Origin: Artemisia argyi
Taxonomy: Eukaryota > Streptophyta > Magnoliopsida > Asterales > Asteraceae
Direction: 5' to 3'
DNA length: 64,000 bases
Assembly (NCBI GenBank): GCA_030686995.1
Contig: CM060680.1
Location: 202,665,322 to 202,729,321 of the forward strand
Both the position numbers and the translations under genes were made by a program. Positions 47,969-60,135 of the stretch are shown here, piece by piece. Below the pieces are notes generated by a model. The model was not told where the DNA came from. It worked only from the letters and a program-made list of their open reading frames with translations, and did not search any database. The first letter of the stretch is position 1; the number at the start of each line of letters is the position of its first letter.

Positions 47969-49522
47969 GGGTAAAGGGTCTTCCACCCAGTAAAAAAAAC
48001 TTTTTTATTTTGCAACTGCAATAAGCCATTACAGTCCCAGTATAAGCTAAAGGGGTGTTTTATATTGCTATTAACAACGTCTATCAAGTTATTGTGTCTG
48101 AGAATATGTAAACTACGAATCAAATTACTGTGAGTGGACATAAGCTACTTTGAAACAATTAATGAAATAAAAGATAGAAAGTAACCCATTGTCGTCTAGG
48201 GTGTGTATAAGCTGGATATCATTGGCTCATCTCCATGACCTTATGTTTTACATCCATATAACTTAAACCCCACATCTTTGGTCAAAATATTTACCTGCAA
48301 ATGTAGAAACATTTCAAATATAAAAAAGGTATTTTATCATCTAAGAATAAGCAATAGTAGAAGTCTACAACAACCCTCGCTAATATCATATACAGTAGCA
48401 ATATAAAGTTAATTATGACAACCGTACAAAACCATACCATCGCTAGGGGCACATATTGCTAATATAATCACAGATGTGACTGTTTCAACCCATTTGTTCT
48501 ATGAGTTTCTGATTGCTAAATGTTTATATTTCTATATGGTGCCTCTTCTATTTTATAGTGTTGTATAATCCTAGCCAATAATCACATATGTAGTATAAGA
48601 AACAAAGTTCTCAAAGAAGGAAAAAAACTATGACAATATTAAAAGTTTTTGTTTCAGTGACTTGGTTCAGTGGCATGGGTCAGTGACTTGGTTCAGTGGC
48701 TTTTTGGTGGCTTGGTTCAGTGGTTTTTACTTCTACCACATGCCGTTGCCAACCAAGCCTCACGACTGAAGTTTTAGCCAACATCTTGGCGTATAACTAA
48801 GGGTTAATAATGGTAAAAACCAATAAACTTGTAATTGTTAGTGGCCTAACCTTTATTTTCTTGGCATAGCGTTGTTAGCTGCAACCGTTTCCATGTTCAC
48901 ATAGCACGCTGCTGCCAAAAAAGTCACCCGAACTCCTATTAAAGGGCATCCAAACTCCCGTTATAGGCAAACAAAGCATTTATGCGAAAGAATAGATGCT
49001 TGACATGCACGTTACAGCAAAATTAGACAATTTGCCGTGCATTTGCTTATTCCTAATTTTCTGTCTAAATCTTGATTAGTGGTTCGAGGTCGGGTTCAAC
49101 TACTCAGCAACCCTCATTCATAAGATTAATCAACGGCTTACTAACAACAGTTTGTTCATTTAACTGATATTTCCTAACGCTTTTATTACTATCGGAGTCG
49201 AAATAATCCAAAAACATAAAACAAACAGTGTCCAAATAGAATGTAGCTAAACAAAATAGTATATGAAGCAATTTAATCTTGCGAAAAATTCAATATTTCA
49301 CTTTGTGATCTCTTGATGCTCATTTAATAATAATTTATAAAAGCATAGATTAAATACAATGGCCAATCCATTTTGACCTATTATTGTTATGCGCAAATTG
49401 CCTAAAACTAATCACATTTGACAAATTTCAATCTCATACAACAAATTTGAAATTGTTAAATCAAAAGTATTTGTATATGAACAAAAAAAAAGAATAATTA
49501 TTGAGTTGTAAAGGGAAAGTAT
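46066..49522. other. Helitron interior or flank, no clear gene
   Basis: GT-rich sequence at 46100-46800; a degenerate Helitron-like end near 47000-47040 (CCGCCCGATGGCCGTGCAAGC, similar to 45822-45842); a T-run at 47938-47967; and a small tandem repeat of GTGACTTGGTTCAGTGG at about 48655-48722. No convincing coding exon. Confidence 0.4.
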
Positions 49523-49637
49523 TCATAATAAATTCTCCCCTCGTTTTCTTCCATCAATACCTTCGAGATCCGTTGCAATAGTGGAAGGTTTGATACCAGC
49601 ACATCTGGCCATCCATATACCTTTTGTCGTATGTAAC
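49523..49637 (-). pseudogene. RHD3/SEY1 dynamin-like GTPase exon fragment
   Basis: The minus strand reads [18 protein letters not shown], then [13 protein letters not shown] and a TGA. Plant ROOT HAIR DEFECTIVE 3 proteins have the equivalent TTKGIW..KC.GI.P and DLEGTDGRERGED around the GTPase G3 region. The conserved Thr and Glu of DLEGTDGRERGED are altered and the rest of the gene is absent. It is a single captured exon with an acceptor-like CAG upstream (49638-49640). Confidence 0.65.
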
Positions 49638-49694
49638 CTGATATAAATCCAACACGTCAGTTTGCTAAGCTAGGATCAGAGAACACAATTCTAA

Positions 49695-49824
49695 GGAGGC
49701 GTTTGGGATTATCGATTGGTTTTTAAAAATAAGTTACTTTGAATATCTACTAAGGACTGCTTATCTACTAAATCAGAATTCAGTAAGCAAATTAGCAGTT
49801 TTAATAAGAAATCCAAACACCTCC
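49695..49824. mobile_element. Tourist-like (PIF/Harbinger) MITE
   Basis: 130 bp; ends GGAGGCGTTTGGGATT and AATCCAAACACCTCC, flanked by TAA on both sides. Same family as 896-1058 and 14168-14333. It is nested in the mosaic region. Confidence 0.8.
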
Positions 49825-50202
49825 TAACTGGGAAAAATAGATATGTACCTTTCCTTGAATGCATACAACTTTGTTAATCATTATACTGCAGGCCGGTTTT
49901 GACCCGTACAAAATTAACTCTTTTGACCCGTTACCCAAACATCCCACTTGTCAACTGTTGTACCCACTGCACTTAAGTTTTGGATATTAAAAACATTAAA
50001 ATCATACGTACTTTCTAACTCAAGCTTTGGACTACGATACTTCTTGAAAGGTACTAAAAAAGGTTTCTTTATAAGTTTCAACTCAAATACCGTGATTTTT
50101 TTCACTCACTTAAGATGTTAGTATCACGTTCTCAACTGAAGTTTAATCAATCGTACTGATTCAACTTAGTAAAAAAATTAATTTGACAAGATAATCATAT
50201 AC

Positions 50203-50299
50203 CTTGAAGAGTCTTGGTAACATCCTCAACAAAACATAGCACCAACGTACCAACCACAACATCCATGGAACAATCACTTACAGGCAATGATTCTCCAAC
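50203..50299 (-). pseudogene. METTL7-like SAM methyltransferase exon fragment
   Basis: A single exon with canonical borders (ATGCAG|GTTGG; CTTCAAG|GTATAT) encodes GESLPVSDCSMDVVVGTL, then VLCFVEDVTKTLQ. This corresponds to the motif II region of UbiE/METTL7-type methyltransferases (P..D.S.D.VVGTLVLCSV.D...TL). The neighbouring exons of the enzyme are missing, so it is a captured fragment. Confidence 0.65.
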
Positions 50300-50525
50300 C
50301 TGCATAAATGTGGAATTTTCAGAAAAAGCATAACTGTATAGTAAAGATCAAATATATATTTGTTGTGAGAAATACAAAAGTAAGTCTTGCAGATTGGTTT
50401 CATGCGGTTAAGGTTAAGGTTTTGTACACTTGCATAACTGTAAGTCTTGCAGATTAATTTCAGACACTATATTACTAACTGAGTGGTATAAGTTACTAAT
50501 TGGTTAAGGTTTTGTACACTTGCAG

Positions 50526-50860
50526 ATTGGTTTCATGCGGATTCTGTTGAGTTGCAAGAGTCAAAACTTATGGAATTGTTCGGGTTTAAATGCAGTCTAT
50601 GTCATAGGAAGGCAAAACTTATGGAATTATTTGTTCTTATACAGAACCCGAAGAGCAAAAGAAATTGGAGTCAAGGAAGGCGGCCTTGGAAAAGGTTGTT
50701 AGGGGAAGGTATATGGATACAGATTCCGATATTGACTCTAATGACGACCTTGATTAGGAACTGGATTCTGCTCCAGCCTTTGACTCGGTGGAGACTGGAG
50801 TTGTTCAAGAAGAAAATCCTTATGATTTCCTTGTGGTTTTGTGTGGAGTTTTATACTAGT
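50526..50860 (+). pseudogene. PTM-like PHD-finger protein fragment (second half of the finger)
   Basis: After a CTTGCAG acceptor the plus strand reads WFHADSVELQ and GFKCSLCHRKA, then, after a frameshift, CSYTEPEEQKKLESRKAAL and an acidic tract broken by a TAG. Plant DDT/PHD proteins of the PTM type have the same order (WFHGDAV..., GFKCxxCRxK, CPY..PE.KK..ES+RAA). A roughly 17-bp segment (CAAAACTTATGGAATT) is duplicated inside, which probably caused the frameshift. A matching upstream exon lies out of order at 53680-54612. Confidence 0.5.
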
Positions 50861-51119
50861 TTGATAGTCAAAAGTAGATCCATTTCGGTTACTACTTTTA
50901 ATAATGGTTCAATGTTGAAACCTTTGTCGCTCCAATGCAGCCTTGATGTTGATGACGCCATTGCATAAGACATATGGAACCTGAAAAAATGGCAATAGAG
51001 AAGGAGTCCGGGATCATCTATATATCTTTTCAGTTTTCTAGGAAGAATAGTCGTCAAAAGTTTCTGTTTAACACAATCATGACCCTTTAGCTCATTTCGG
51101 CCCGTTAACCAAAAGAACT

Positions 51120-51240
51120 AAATCCTGGTACACTCCACGGCTGTAAACCCACCCTGCTCACTTCTCGCCACAACCTCAAACCCATTCAGCATCTTAACCG
51201 ACCATCACCATGACTTGTCCACTTTTCTGAAAACTGCTTC
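51120..51240 (-). pseudogene. Unrecognised C-terminal-like coding fragment
   Basis: The minus strand contains VKMLNGFEVVARSEQGGF, TAVECTRI then a stop. It looks coding but I do not recognise it. Confidence 0.25.
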
Positions 51241-51732
51241 TGAAATCATAATAATATTGAATTAATACCAACATGAATACTATTAATGTCAGTACTGTGT
51301 TTAACCATGAGTGAACATCAAATTCGATTGAAATATGTAGTATAACTGACTGAACTTCGCTTTCGCTCCGGTTACTGCTGCTTTCACCATTAGGCGGCCA
51401 AATGAAAAGCTAAGACATGTTTGCATGCTGTAGTCTACCTTTTCTATGGTTTGTTGCATAATGGTAAACTAAATATTATCAAATATTATGTCTATTATTC
51501 CTACTATCATTCAACAAAAAATGGACACAAATATTTCGGGCAACCTAACCCGACTTGTTTCAAACCATACAAATGAACATCCCATTTTGACCTTTTACCC
51601 AACCCACACAATTTATCACTTTAAATCAACAGACTATGGTGTATAGAAGATAGATGAAAGCGAATTTTAGTCATCTAAAGTTTTAAAATTATAGGGATCT
51701 AAATTTTTTAAATGTGAAGGTGGGAAGTAGAC

Positions 51733-51844
51733 CTTGGAACACTCCAACCCTTTGAATGGTGGAAGTGTGAGTGAAAGGAGCATGTGCTAGATCCAAAAGG
51801 TTGTCAAGAAGCAGTCCATGCTCCACATGCAGTTCCATAACAAT
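51733..51844 (-). pseudogene. Chlorophyllide a oxygenase (CAO) exon fragment 2
   Basis: After a CAATAG acceptor the frame reads [20 protein letters not shown], then HAPFTHTST, followed by a frameshift into KGWSVP before a GTCTAC pseudo-donor. This is a highly conserved block of chlorophyllide a oxygenase, the Rieske mono-oxygenase that makes chlorophyll b; it contains the DxxHxxFTH iron-ligand region. It continues the exon at 51953-52048 in the correct order and phase. Confidence 0.75.
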
Positions 51845-51952
51845 CTATTGGTGCACTTAGTATAATGACATGATAATGAATATATATCAGATGTTAAATA
51901 CTTTTTTTCGATTAACATGGTTTAATATATTTTAGAATTAGCAGTATCGGAC

Positions 51953-52048
51953 CTCATCATGTATCTGGAATCCTGAAGGTGGTAGTAGTGAAGGGATAAT
52001 GGGTGAAGATGGTTCATCGTCGGGCCAGATCCATATAATTCGCTCATT
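51953..52048 (-). pseudogene. Chlorophyllide a oxygenase (CAO) exon fragment 1
   Basis: 96 nt (32 codons) reading IIWIWPDDEPSS and IPSLLPPSGFQIHDE, matching the CAO segment (M)IWIWPG.EPP..IPSLLPPSGFQIHAE that precedes the iron-ligand region. The donor is GTCCGA, not a consensus, so it may not splice. Only two of the many CAO exons are present. The Rieske cluster region is absent. Confidence 0.75.
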
Positions 52049-52121
52049 CTCAATGCATGTAAGTGATTTTATCTTCACGTTGACAAATTTTTTTTGAAAG
52101 CATTTTCTCACATGTCATTAC

Positions 52122-52275
52122 CTGTGTCAATGACACCAATAATAACTGATTTTATATTGGTATGAAGCTTGTTGCATTGCGGTATAGAATCTACTCCGAA
52201 GAATCTCCATGAATTAGTTGTATGTAGTCGGTTCATCTTGCTCTCAAAGACTGAAACAACACCTTCAGTTTCTTT
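52122..52275 (-). pseudogene. Subtilisin-like serine protease exon fragment
   Basis: 154 nt with canonical borders (GTCACAG|AAAG; ACACAG|GTAATG) and 51 open codons. It begins KETEGVVSVFESKMNRLHTT, then SWRFFGVD, and ends VIIGVIDTG. This is the junction of the I9 propeptide and the S8 catalytic domain of plant subtilases; the catalytic Asp is in VIDTG. No His or Ser catalytic blocks are present. It lies directly 5' of the CAO exons, so a chimeric transcript is possible. Confidence 0.75.
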
Positions 52276-53481
52276 CTGTGACAATGCAAATTGTAAACTT
52301 TTTACTGGAAAGCTGCAGTGATGGAAAGATCACGAGGGTAACCTGATTGCAGCAACATATGTCATAATCAGATAATAACATGTGATATTATAGGATGTAG
52401 GAGTCTACAATCTGTTATTACTTTTTTGAAGTAATATGATCAGATGTTTAAATTTGATTATACCCTTAAATAATGAATTTGGTTGCATCTTGTTTGGAAA
52501 TGATTATCCAAGCAAAATCTGCCTAAAAACATATGGAATAGAATGAAGCTTATCAGACGACCTTAATAACTATACCATCTCACTTCAAAGATCAAAACTT
52601 TATAATTTGCAAGATATAGATTATGAAATACTCACTATTGTGGATACGTGAGTCTGATGCTCTAGCAAGTCTCCCTTGCTCACCCAGAAAATCTCTTTTT
52701 CTTTTAAAAAACACCCATTTCCTTATGACTTAAAGATCATATGGTTTATAGTATCTGAAACATAACAATAGAAAATAGAACCAACAATTAGTTTCTAACA
52801 ATGAAACGGCCAAATGCTGTGTATGACACTATCGTGACTATATATATAGTAGCAATAATTAAATCATACTAATGCAGCATACCTATTAGTAATTTAAATG
52901 ATGATGCAGTCATCTATTTCCCCTCATTGTGTAAAAACAAACCATATGAATCCTGTTTTTAAACAAAAATAAGAAAAAGAAATTTGTGGTCAACAATAAT
53001 GAAAACTGGTACTACTTACATGTATATATACCATTTCAATTATCAACAGTAAGTGGATCTGTGCCTTTTTTAATATAGGCGTATTGTTCTCACCATCTCA
53101 TGTCATTCCACATACATGCTTCCTCTCGTGCAGGTTCTTCACGATCTCATATTTTTTAATAAATCGGGTCATTTCGACCTGTTTGTATATATACTTGGGG
53201 TGAATTTTTGACCTGTTTCCCTTTTTGTTATAATTTTTTTATTTTTCTATTTTACCCGTTTGAGATAAAACATAGCCTGAAGGAAAAGGGTGTCATAGTG
53301 TTAAACCTGACACACTCCATTCGTATATCTTCTAGTATTTCTTCCAATTTTGGTTTAGAGAGTGTCGATAGGCTATGCGGATCCAGCTATATAAAAATCG
53401 AGAAGATCAGGATGACAATAGTATTAAAATAATAATAAAATAAGAACTAAACAAATTATACTTAAACTTGGAAAAACATAC

Positions 53482-53574
53482 CACATTAGTGAGTTTCAGA
53501 ACTTGCGTAGATGTCTCGAGAAGTGGTCGTACATGCACTGGAGTTCCATATGAAGGCTGTTCGCCATGATTTTC
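53482..53574 (-). pseudogene. Unrecognised single exon with canonical splice sites
   Basis: 93 nt, 31 open codons (GEQPSYGTPVHVRPLL, LKLTNV), between TATTTAG acceptor and GTATGT donor, phase 0 on both sides. The family is not recognised. It shares orientation with the other minus-strand fragments. Confidence 0.35.
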
Positions 53575-53679
53575 CTAAATATAATCAAAGTTTCAATTCC
53601 AAGATAATAGAACATAAATCATAAGTTTTTTCAATTCCAAGATATTATACTCCGCAAATTTTGCTCCTACCAGTTCATC

Positions 53680-54612
53680 GTGATTCTAATCATGATGACA
53701 TGGGTAAAACAGAAGATGGTTAATAAAGACCAGGAGAAGGGTAAATCAGTATCTGATATTACTGATGTTGAGTTAAGAGGTCATGAAGAGGCTAATTCTA
53801 CTGATCACAGCTCATTTTCTTTAGTTCCGCTTTCATATTCAAAGAACATGGTTAAGGCTATCATAGATGAAAAAAATAATTCAGTATATGATAGTACTGA
53901 TATTGAGGTAAGAAGTCGAGAAATGGCTAAGTTTATTGATCACAGCTCATTTTCTCCATTTCGGTTTTCAGATTCTGAGAACATGATTAATGCTCTCACG
54001 TGCGAATCAGGTACACACAAGGAAAATCAGAAAAAGGGTAATTTTGTAAGTTGTACCTGTAAAGAGGGTGAGATATTGGATTGTGTGAATGATAAGGAGG
54101 ATAGAGAACAATCTTTAGAAACAAATACAATCAACAATCAGTCTGATGAAAATGTATAATTGAAATCTGAGGATGGTGAAATGATAGGTCATGTTTTGAA
54201 TGATCGGGAGTATCACTGTAGATTCATTATCTGAAGGTACAGGGGAGATGAAAAACGATCCTAAAGATAGTACTTCCATCAACTATTCTTCCAAATAATG
54301 AGTTTATAGACCATCTCGGTAGCTATTTTCTACTGCTGCAGAATGAGAATAGGATGATAGAACTCTCAGTAGATTGACGATCGGTCCATCAAAGAAGAAA
54401 GTCCAGCTTTGTCACGGCATGAAAGCAACTTTAAAAGTTGATTGAAGACTCAAGAAATTTGATTGAAGCACAAAAGAGCCCTGAAAGTGTCTTTTAAAAG
54501 TTGATTGATGCACAAAAGACACCTGAAAGTGAGTGTGTTAAAGTTTTCCAAGAAACATCAACCTGATCAGCCAGAACATCAAATACAGCCCACAAATTGT
54601 CAAGTGTGTCAG
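53680..54612 (+). pseudogene. PTM-like PHD protein fragment (linker and start of the finger)
   Basis: The plus strand carries a 159-codon acidic, Ser-rich frame (53680-54159) containing two internal repeats of about 40 residues (each with TDxExR...DHSSFS). Frames are then broken, and the segment ends with PEHQIQPTNCQVCQ before a CAG|GTAAAT donor at 54612-54613. The CQVC motif is the usual first Cys pair of the PTM-type PHD finger, whose second half is found at 50526. The order of the two pieces is reversed relative to a real gene, so the locus is rearranged. No ATG is needed for the exon; the frame's first codon is GTG. Assignment is tentative. Confidence 0.4.
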
Positions 54613-54659
54613 GTAAATGATTATAAGAGTTGGGTAGTCTTATGATATTTTGTTATAAT

Positions 54660-54735
54660 GTTTTTCCAGCTTCTTTTTAAGAGCTCTTTCTCGCTCATCC
54701 TTTTCATTTAGCGATCCCATCAAATAGTTGAGCTG
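54660..54735 (-). pseudogene. Unrecognised coiled-coil exon
   Basis: After a TACGCAG acceptor the minus strand reads LNYLMGSLNEKDERERALKK, then a Lys-rich end and stop. It probably belongs with exon-like pieces near 55500-55560 (SRYDQMEL|GTATTT), 56010-56060 (FKNFEQLYSHTATWRIM) and 56160-56205 (WKSYSNDKGALYGIL), all minus-strand and with GT-AG edges. The parent gene is not recognised. Confidence 0.35.
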
Positions 54736-54812
54736 CGTATAGAAAAGAAAAGAGTCAATATTATGAAAAAGATAGCCAGAGCACTGTACTGATACCTCAG
54801 GTTTAGTTACAA

Positions 54813-55480
54813 CTTGCCAGAGCTTCGTTTATCATGACCAAAAGTGCTGGTGTTGACCATATTAATCTCCATGAGTGTAATCGCCGTGGAATCAAAGTTG
54901 ATAATGTTGGCACAATTTTCTCGGAGGATGTAGCTGATATGGCATGTAGGTTTGTTGATTGATGTGCTGAGGCGAGTTAGTGCTGCTAATTGGTTCGTGA
55001 AGGCTGGGTTGTGTCACCAGCAAAGAGATTATCCTATCGGTCACAAGGTTCTATGTGCGTGTGTATTTGTGTGTTTAGATAATTCTGCATGTTTGGATGA
55101 TGCATATGTTTGTTTGTATGACCGTGGTATATTGTTTTATGTGAGTTCAGTTGGGAGGCAAGCTATTGGGGATTGTTGGAATGGGGAGAATTGGGCTTGA
55201 TGTTGCAAAGAGGCTTAACGCCTTCGGCTATATCATCTCATAAACCTCCAGAAACAAAAAACCACATGTTACATTCCCTTTCTTTCGTGTCCAGAAACTT
55301 GCAGCAAACTGTGAGATCTTCGTTATCTTCTGTGCATTAACAGACCAAACGCATCACATGATTAACAAAAGGGTAATGTTTGGGATTAGGAAATGGTGGA
55401 ATTATTGTGAACGTAGCGCGCGGAGCAATCATCAATAAGAAAACACAACAGATTACGGTTCGAGGAGTTATTGCAAGTAA
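54813..55480 (+). pseudogene. HPR3-like hydroxypyruvate/glyoxylate reductase fragment
   Basis: Plus-strand pieces of a D-2-hydroxyacid dehydrogenase in the correct order: SAGVDHINLHECNRRGIKV, FSEDVADMA, then (after one inserted T near 54945) GLLIDVLRRVSAANWFVKAG, an intron (GTTCTA to TTCAG), LGGKLLGIVGMGRIG (the GxGxxG NAD(P) site), KKPHVTFPF, CALTDQTHHMINKRVM and GGIIVNVARGAIIN. Several frameshifts and stops make it nonfunctional. The N-terminal part and the C-terminal catalytic His region are missing. It is the longest captured host fragment in the mosaic, and it runs opposite to the CAO and subtilase pieces. Confidence 0.8.
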
Positions 55481-56975
55481 AAAAAAAATACCAGTTCCAT
55501 TTGGTCATATCTAGACGCTAAAGAGGCACTTAAGTTGCTCACATTCTTCTTTCTTCAACCATGTATCACTATCTCAATATATATGTATCTCTAATATACG
55601 GTAAAAATAAACAGTTACATATCTCACAAGTATTGTCTTGATTTTCATATATTATTATTTATTTTTGGAGACCAGTGAATATGTTGTAAGAACAAATTAA
55701 GGGTTACTATATATAGGTTCAAGGAATGCGTTTGGCTAGAGCAGCTAACCTAATAATCTTACATGTGCTGTGAACCCAAGATCAAGTCCTAAACTTAACC
55801 ATCCCTCCTCAGCAGCCAACCTCAATTTAAACAATTTAGTCGTAGGGTTGGGTTGATAGCTGTAGCAAGATTATAATCCAAATAAGTATCTATTACGACA
55901 GTCGAGAGTAAAATCAAAGTAAACTTACTTCTCGTAATTGAAAATAAATGTATACAGGCACAATAGCTAAGAGCTTACAACAATATAACATATATCATAC
56001 CATAATGCGCCAAGTTGCTGTGTGTGAATAAAGTTGCTCAAAATTTTTAAACATAACCTGCAAAAAAGATGTCTCTCATAAATATAAGATTGTGTATGTA
56101 AGAAATGTAGAGGCAATGAGCAGAGAACCATGTGACTAATTAATCACCAACTCATACCAGAATTCCATATAATGCTCCTTTGTCATTACTGTAAGACTTC
56201 CAAAGCTAAAACAAAGGCCTGTTCATTGTAGCATGAAGACATGCCATAAGAAGATTACACAAATGAATGTTAAACAATGAAACATACACAACTGAATGTT
56301 GTTAATTCAAATAGATTGCCCTAGATCAAATGTCATCACAAATCCAAGCACAACCAAGTAAAGCACTCACATATAAACTATAATCATAAATTAAAAACCA
56401 AATATAACACGTTTTAGTATACATACAAATTAAGAATTTAACATAAACCAATGGAAGTTTAGCATAAAGAGATGTTAATCCTACCTGATGATGATGGCGG
56501 TTTACTTTTATTGAATGATTTTGGGAGTTGGTTTTTTTTAATAACGTAATAATATGTTCATATATAAAAACCCTAATACATTAATATTTGACAACCTTGA
56601 CAGCCTCGACCACCATACGAACACTCAGGTTAGCATTAGCTAGGGTTTTGTGAAAAAAGGCCACATTAAGAGTATACGTAACAAAAAAAAAAAAAAACAA
56701 ACCAAATTTAATCCAATTTTCTGTGTTTATTTAATGTGTTTATTTAAAAATGGTATTAATATTTTGCTGAACATTATATTTATGGCTTTGCAGAATATAA
56801 ATAAAAAATTAAGTTGATGTAGTGGTAAAGATTGTTATTAACCTATCAAGATGTGATGACATGGCTGATAATGAATTATGTTTAATTTAAAAATTAGCTT
56901 ACATGTATGTATTGTGATGACATGGCAGAAATTGAATTACATGGCAATGACTGGACAATGAGGTGGCAATACGCG
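55481..56975. other. Mosaic region, right part
   Basis: Contains the minus-strand exon-like pieces listed with 54660-54735. The last 150 bp carry repeated ATGTGATGACATGGC/ATTGTGATGACATGGCAG motifs. No intact gene. Confidence 0.4.
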
Positions 56976-58520
<1,545 letters not shown>

Positions 58521-58900
58521 TCTTAGGTGAATTTTATAATGCTATACAAAGGGTTGTGAGAGCACAAAAGATGGAAGATGTTGTGGTGATTCATATGTAT
58601 GTCGACCAAACATATATTCATACATACGATTTACAAAATCGTATACTACTTGTTTATACTTGATGAGATTAGTGTTTGTGTTTATGTATTTGTGTTTGTG
58701 GTTATTTTTTATGAAGATGGAGATGGTTTTCATCCTTTGATGAAGATAAAGATGGAGATGTGTTGCCTGAGATTACTATGTAGCCTGTGAGAATGGTTTA
58801 TATCTTTTGTGTTTATGTATTTGTGTTTGTGTTGTTATGTTTACCACTTATTATTAATATAGACAAAAATAAAATATAAAGTAAGCCATAAGGACTAAAA
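58521..58900. other. Intergenic, no gene
   Basis: Low-complexity GTTTGTG-rich sequence with a partial internal repeat (TTTGTGTTTATGTATTTGTG at 58673 and 58806). Confidence 0.4.
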
Positions 58901-58939
58901 GTGTATTTAATACTTTTTGACAAAAATATAAAAAAGACA

Positions 58940-59280
58940 AGTCGCCCAAGAATAAAGATTAGTGAGACCCAGTCACCCAATAATAGTGTACTATTATTTA
59001 ATAAAAAATACAATACTTTTTCAGAAAAAGACAAAATAGTGAAGTCGCCCAAGAAATATGGGTCCCAATCGTCTAAGAAGTGCACATTGTAAGTTGTACA
59101 ATGAAGGTACATGATGGGGCCATGTATAGGGACACATGTCACTATATTATACTATCCGCCTAAGTTTTAGGGACGACCCTCTCCCCTTGGGGTATTTGGA
59201 GAAAACAAAAAAATATGGGGCATTTAGGGTGAGTGGGATTGTACGGATGGTGTATTTGTGGAATAATCCCTATGTAGGGT
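58940..59280. repeat. Inverted-repeat element R2, copy 2
   Basis: Related, in opposite orientation, to 43960-44240 (CATGTATAGGGACACATGTC and GGGGTATTTGGAGAAAACAA). It is abutted by the M1 MITE at 59275. Confidence 0.5.
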
Positions 59281-59545
59281 GTCTTTTTTGTCTCCTTGTC
59301 TCCCCTTTGTCCCTCATTATTTACAGTGCAGCACAACTTTTTTTAGTTTTTGTTCCGTATTTCTAACAGTTTTAAACGTTTGACATATTAAACTTTATAT
59401 TTTCTGTACCGCACTTTCAGGTTATAGTTTTTTGATATAAACAAAATTATAAAAATAAAATAATAATAATAAAAAAATAATAAAAAAAATAATAATAGGG
59501 GGGTCCGGATAAAAAACTATGAAGGGTCATTATAACCCAACCCTT
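59275..59545. mobile_element. MITE family M1, copy 3
   Basis: Same core as copies at 20557-20850 and 34791-35056; the right end GGTCATTATAACCCAACCC matches the inverted left end of copy 2 (GGATGGGTTATATTGAC). Confidence 0.65.
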
Positions 59546-59786
59546 ATTTAAATCTTACTTTTAAGAGGAACTGCGTATATATCCCTCTGAAAACACATAA
59601 TTGCATATATATCTATATCTTTTCCAAGTATTATATTTGTCAAATATATCTAAATTCTTATTTTATGTATTTTTAAATCCTATAAATACTTGATATATAA
59701 TTATAATTTAAATTGAAATTGACCGTTATACCCTTCTCCTTATTAGTTGTCATGATTACACATACATCCCTTACAATATAAACAAG

Positions 59787-59910
59787 GGGAGTATTCCCAC
59801 CACATTTTTTATTTAAATACCACAACTGTGCATTGCAGTGTTGTACAGTACAACAATGCAATGCACAGTTGTGGTATTTAAATCAAAAAATATGGTGGGA
59901 GTATCAACTC
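59787..59910. mobile_element. Near-perfect hairpin element
   Basis: Two arms of about 60 nt (GTATTCCCACCACATTTTTT, TTTAAATACCACAACTGTGC, ATTGCAGTGTTGTAC) fold back on each other with only a few mismatches and almost no loop (GTACAGTAC centre). It is either a foldback MITE or a young small-RNA hairpin. Confidence 0.7.
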
Positions 59911-59939
59911 CCATAAACAAGTTCTTCAAAAACTAAATA

Positions 59940-60135
59940 CTCCCTCCGTCCCATATTAAGTGTCCTCTTTCAAAAAGCACAAAGTTTTAGAAAATTTCAT
60001 TAACTACACTCTCCACCAATCGAATATCACTTTTACCCACTAAAGTCTCATCTCATCGGTTGAAATAGAATATGGACACTTAATTTGGGACATCTCAAGA
60101 TTCCATTGTGGACACTTAATATGGGACGGATGGAG
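59940..60135. mobile_element. Stowaway (Tc1/mariner-type) MITE
   Basis: 196 bp; CTCCCTCCGTCCCATATTAA at the left, the inverse TTAATATGGGACGGATGGAG at the right, flanked by TA on both sides. Confidence 0.85.

Larger units (their letters stand above)
45805..56975 (-). mobile_element. Probable gene-capturing Helitron (5' end not located)
   Basis: On the minus strand the left edge shows a canonical Helitron 3' terminus: perfect 8-bp stem GCCCGCCC-ATC-GGGCGGGC, an 8-nt spacer, then CTAG followed by host T. The interior holds exon fragments of at least six unrelated host genes, several in the minus (element) orientation, as in Pack-Helitrons. No Rep/helicase is visible. The 5' TC end is uncertain. 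Sequence near 56830-56970 with repeated ATGTGATGACATGGC motifs resembles 5'-proximal Helitron sequence, and a different LTR-like sequence starts at 56976. A degenerate second 3' end near 47000-47040 suggests nesting, so not all fragments need belong to one element. Confidence 0.5.
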
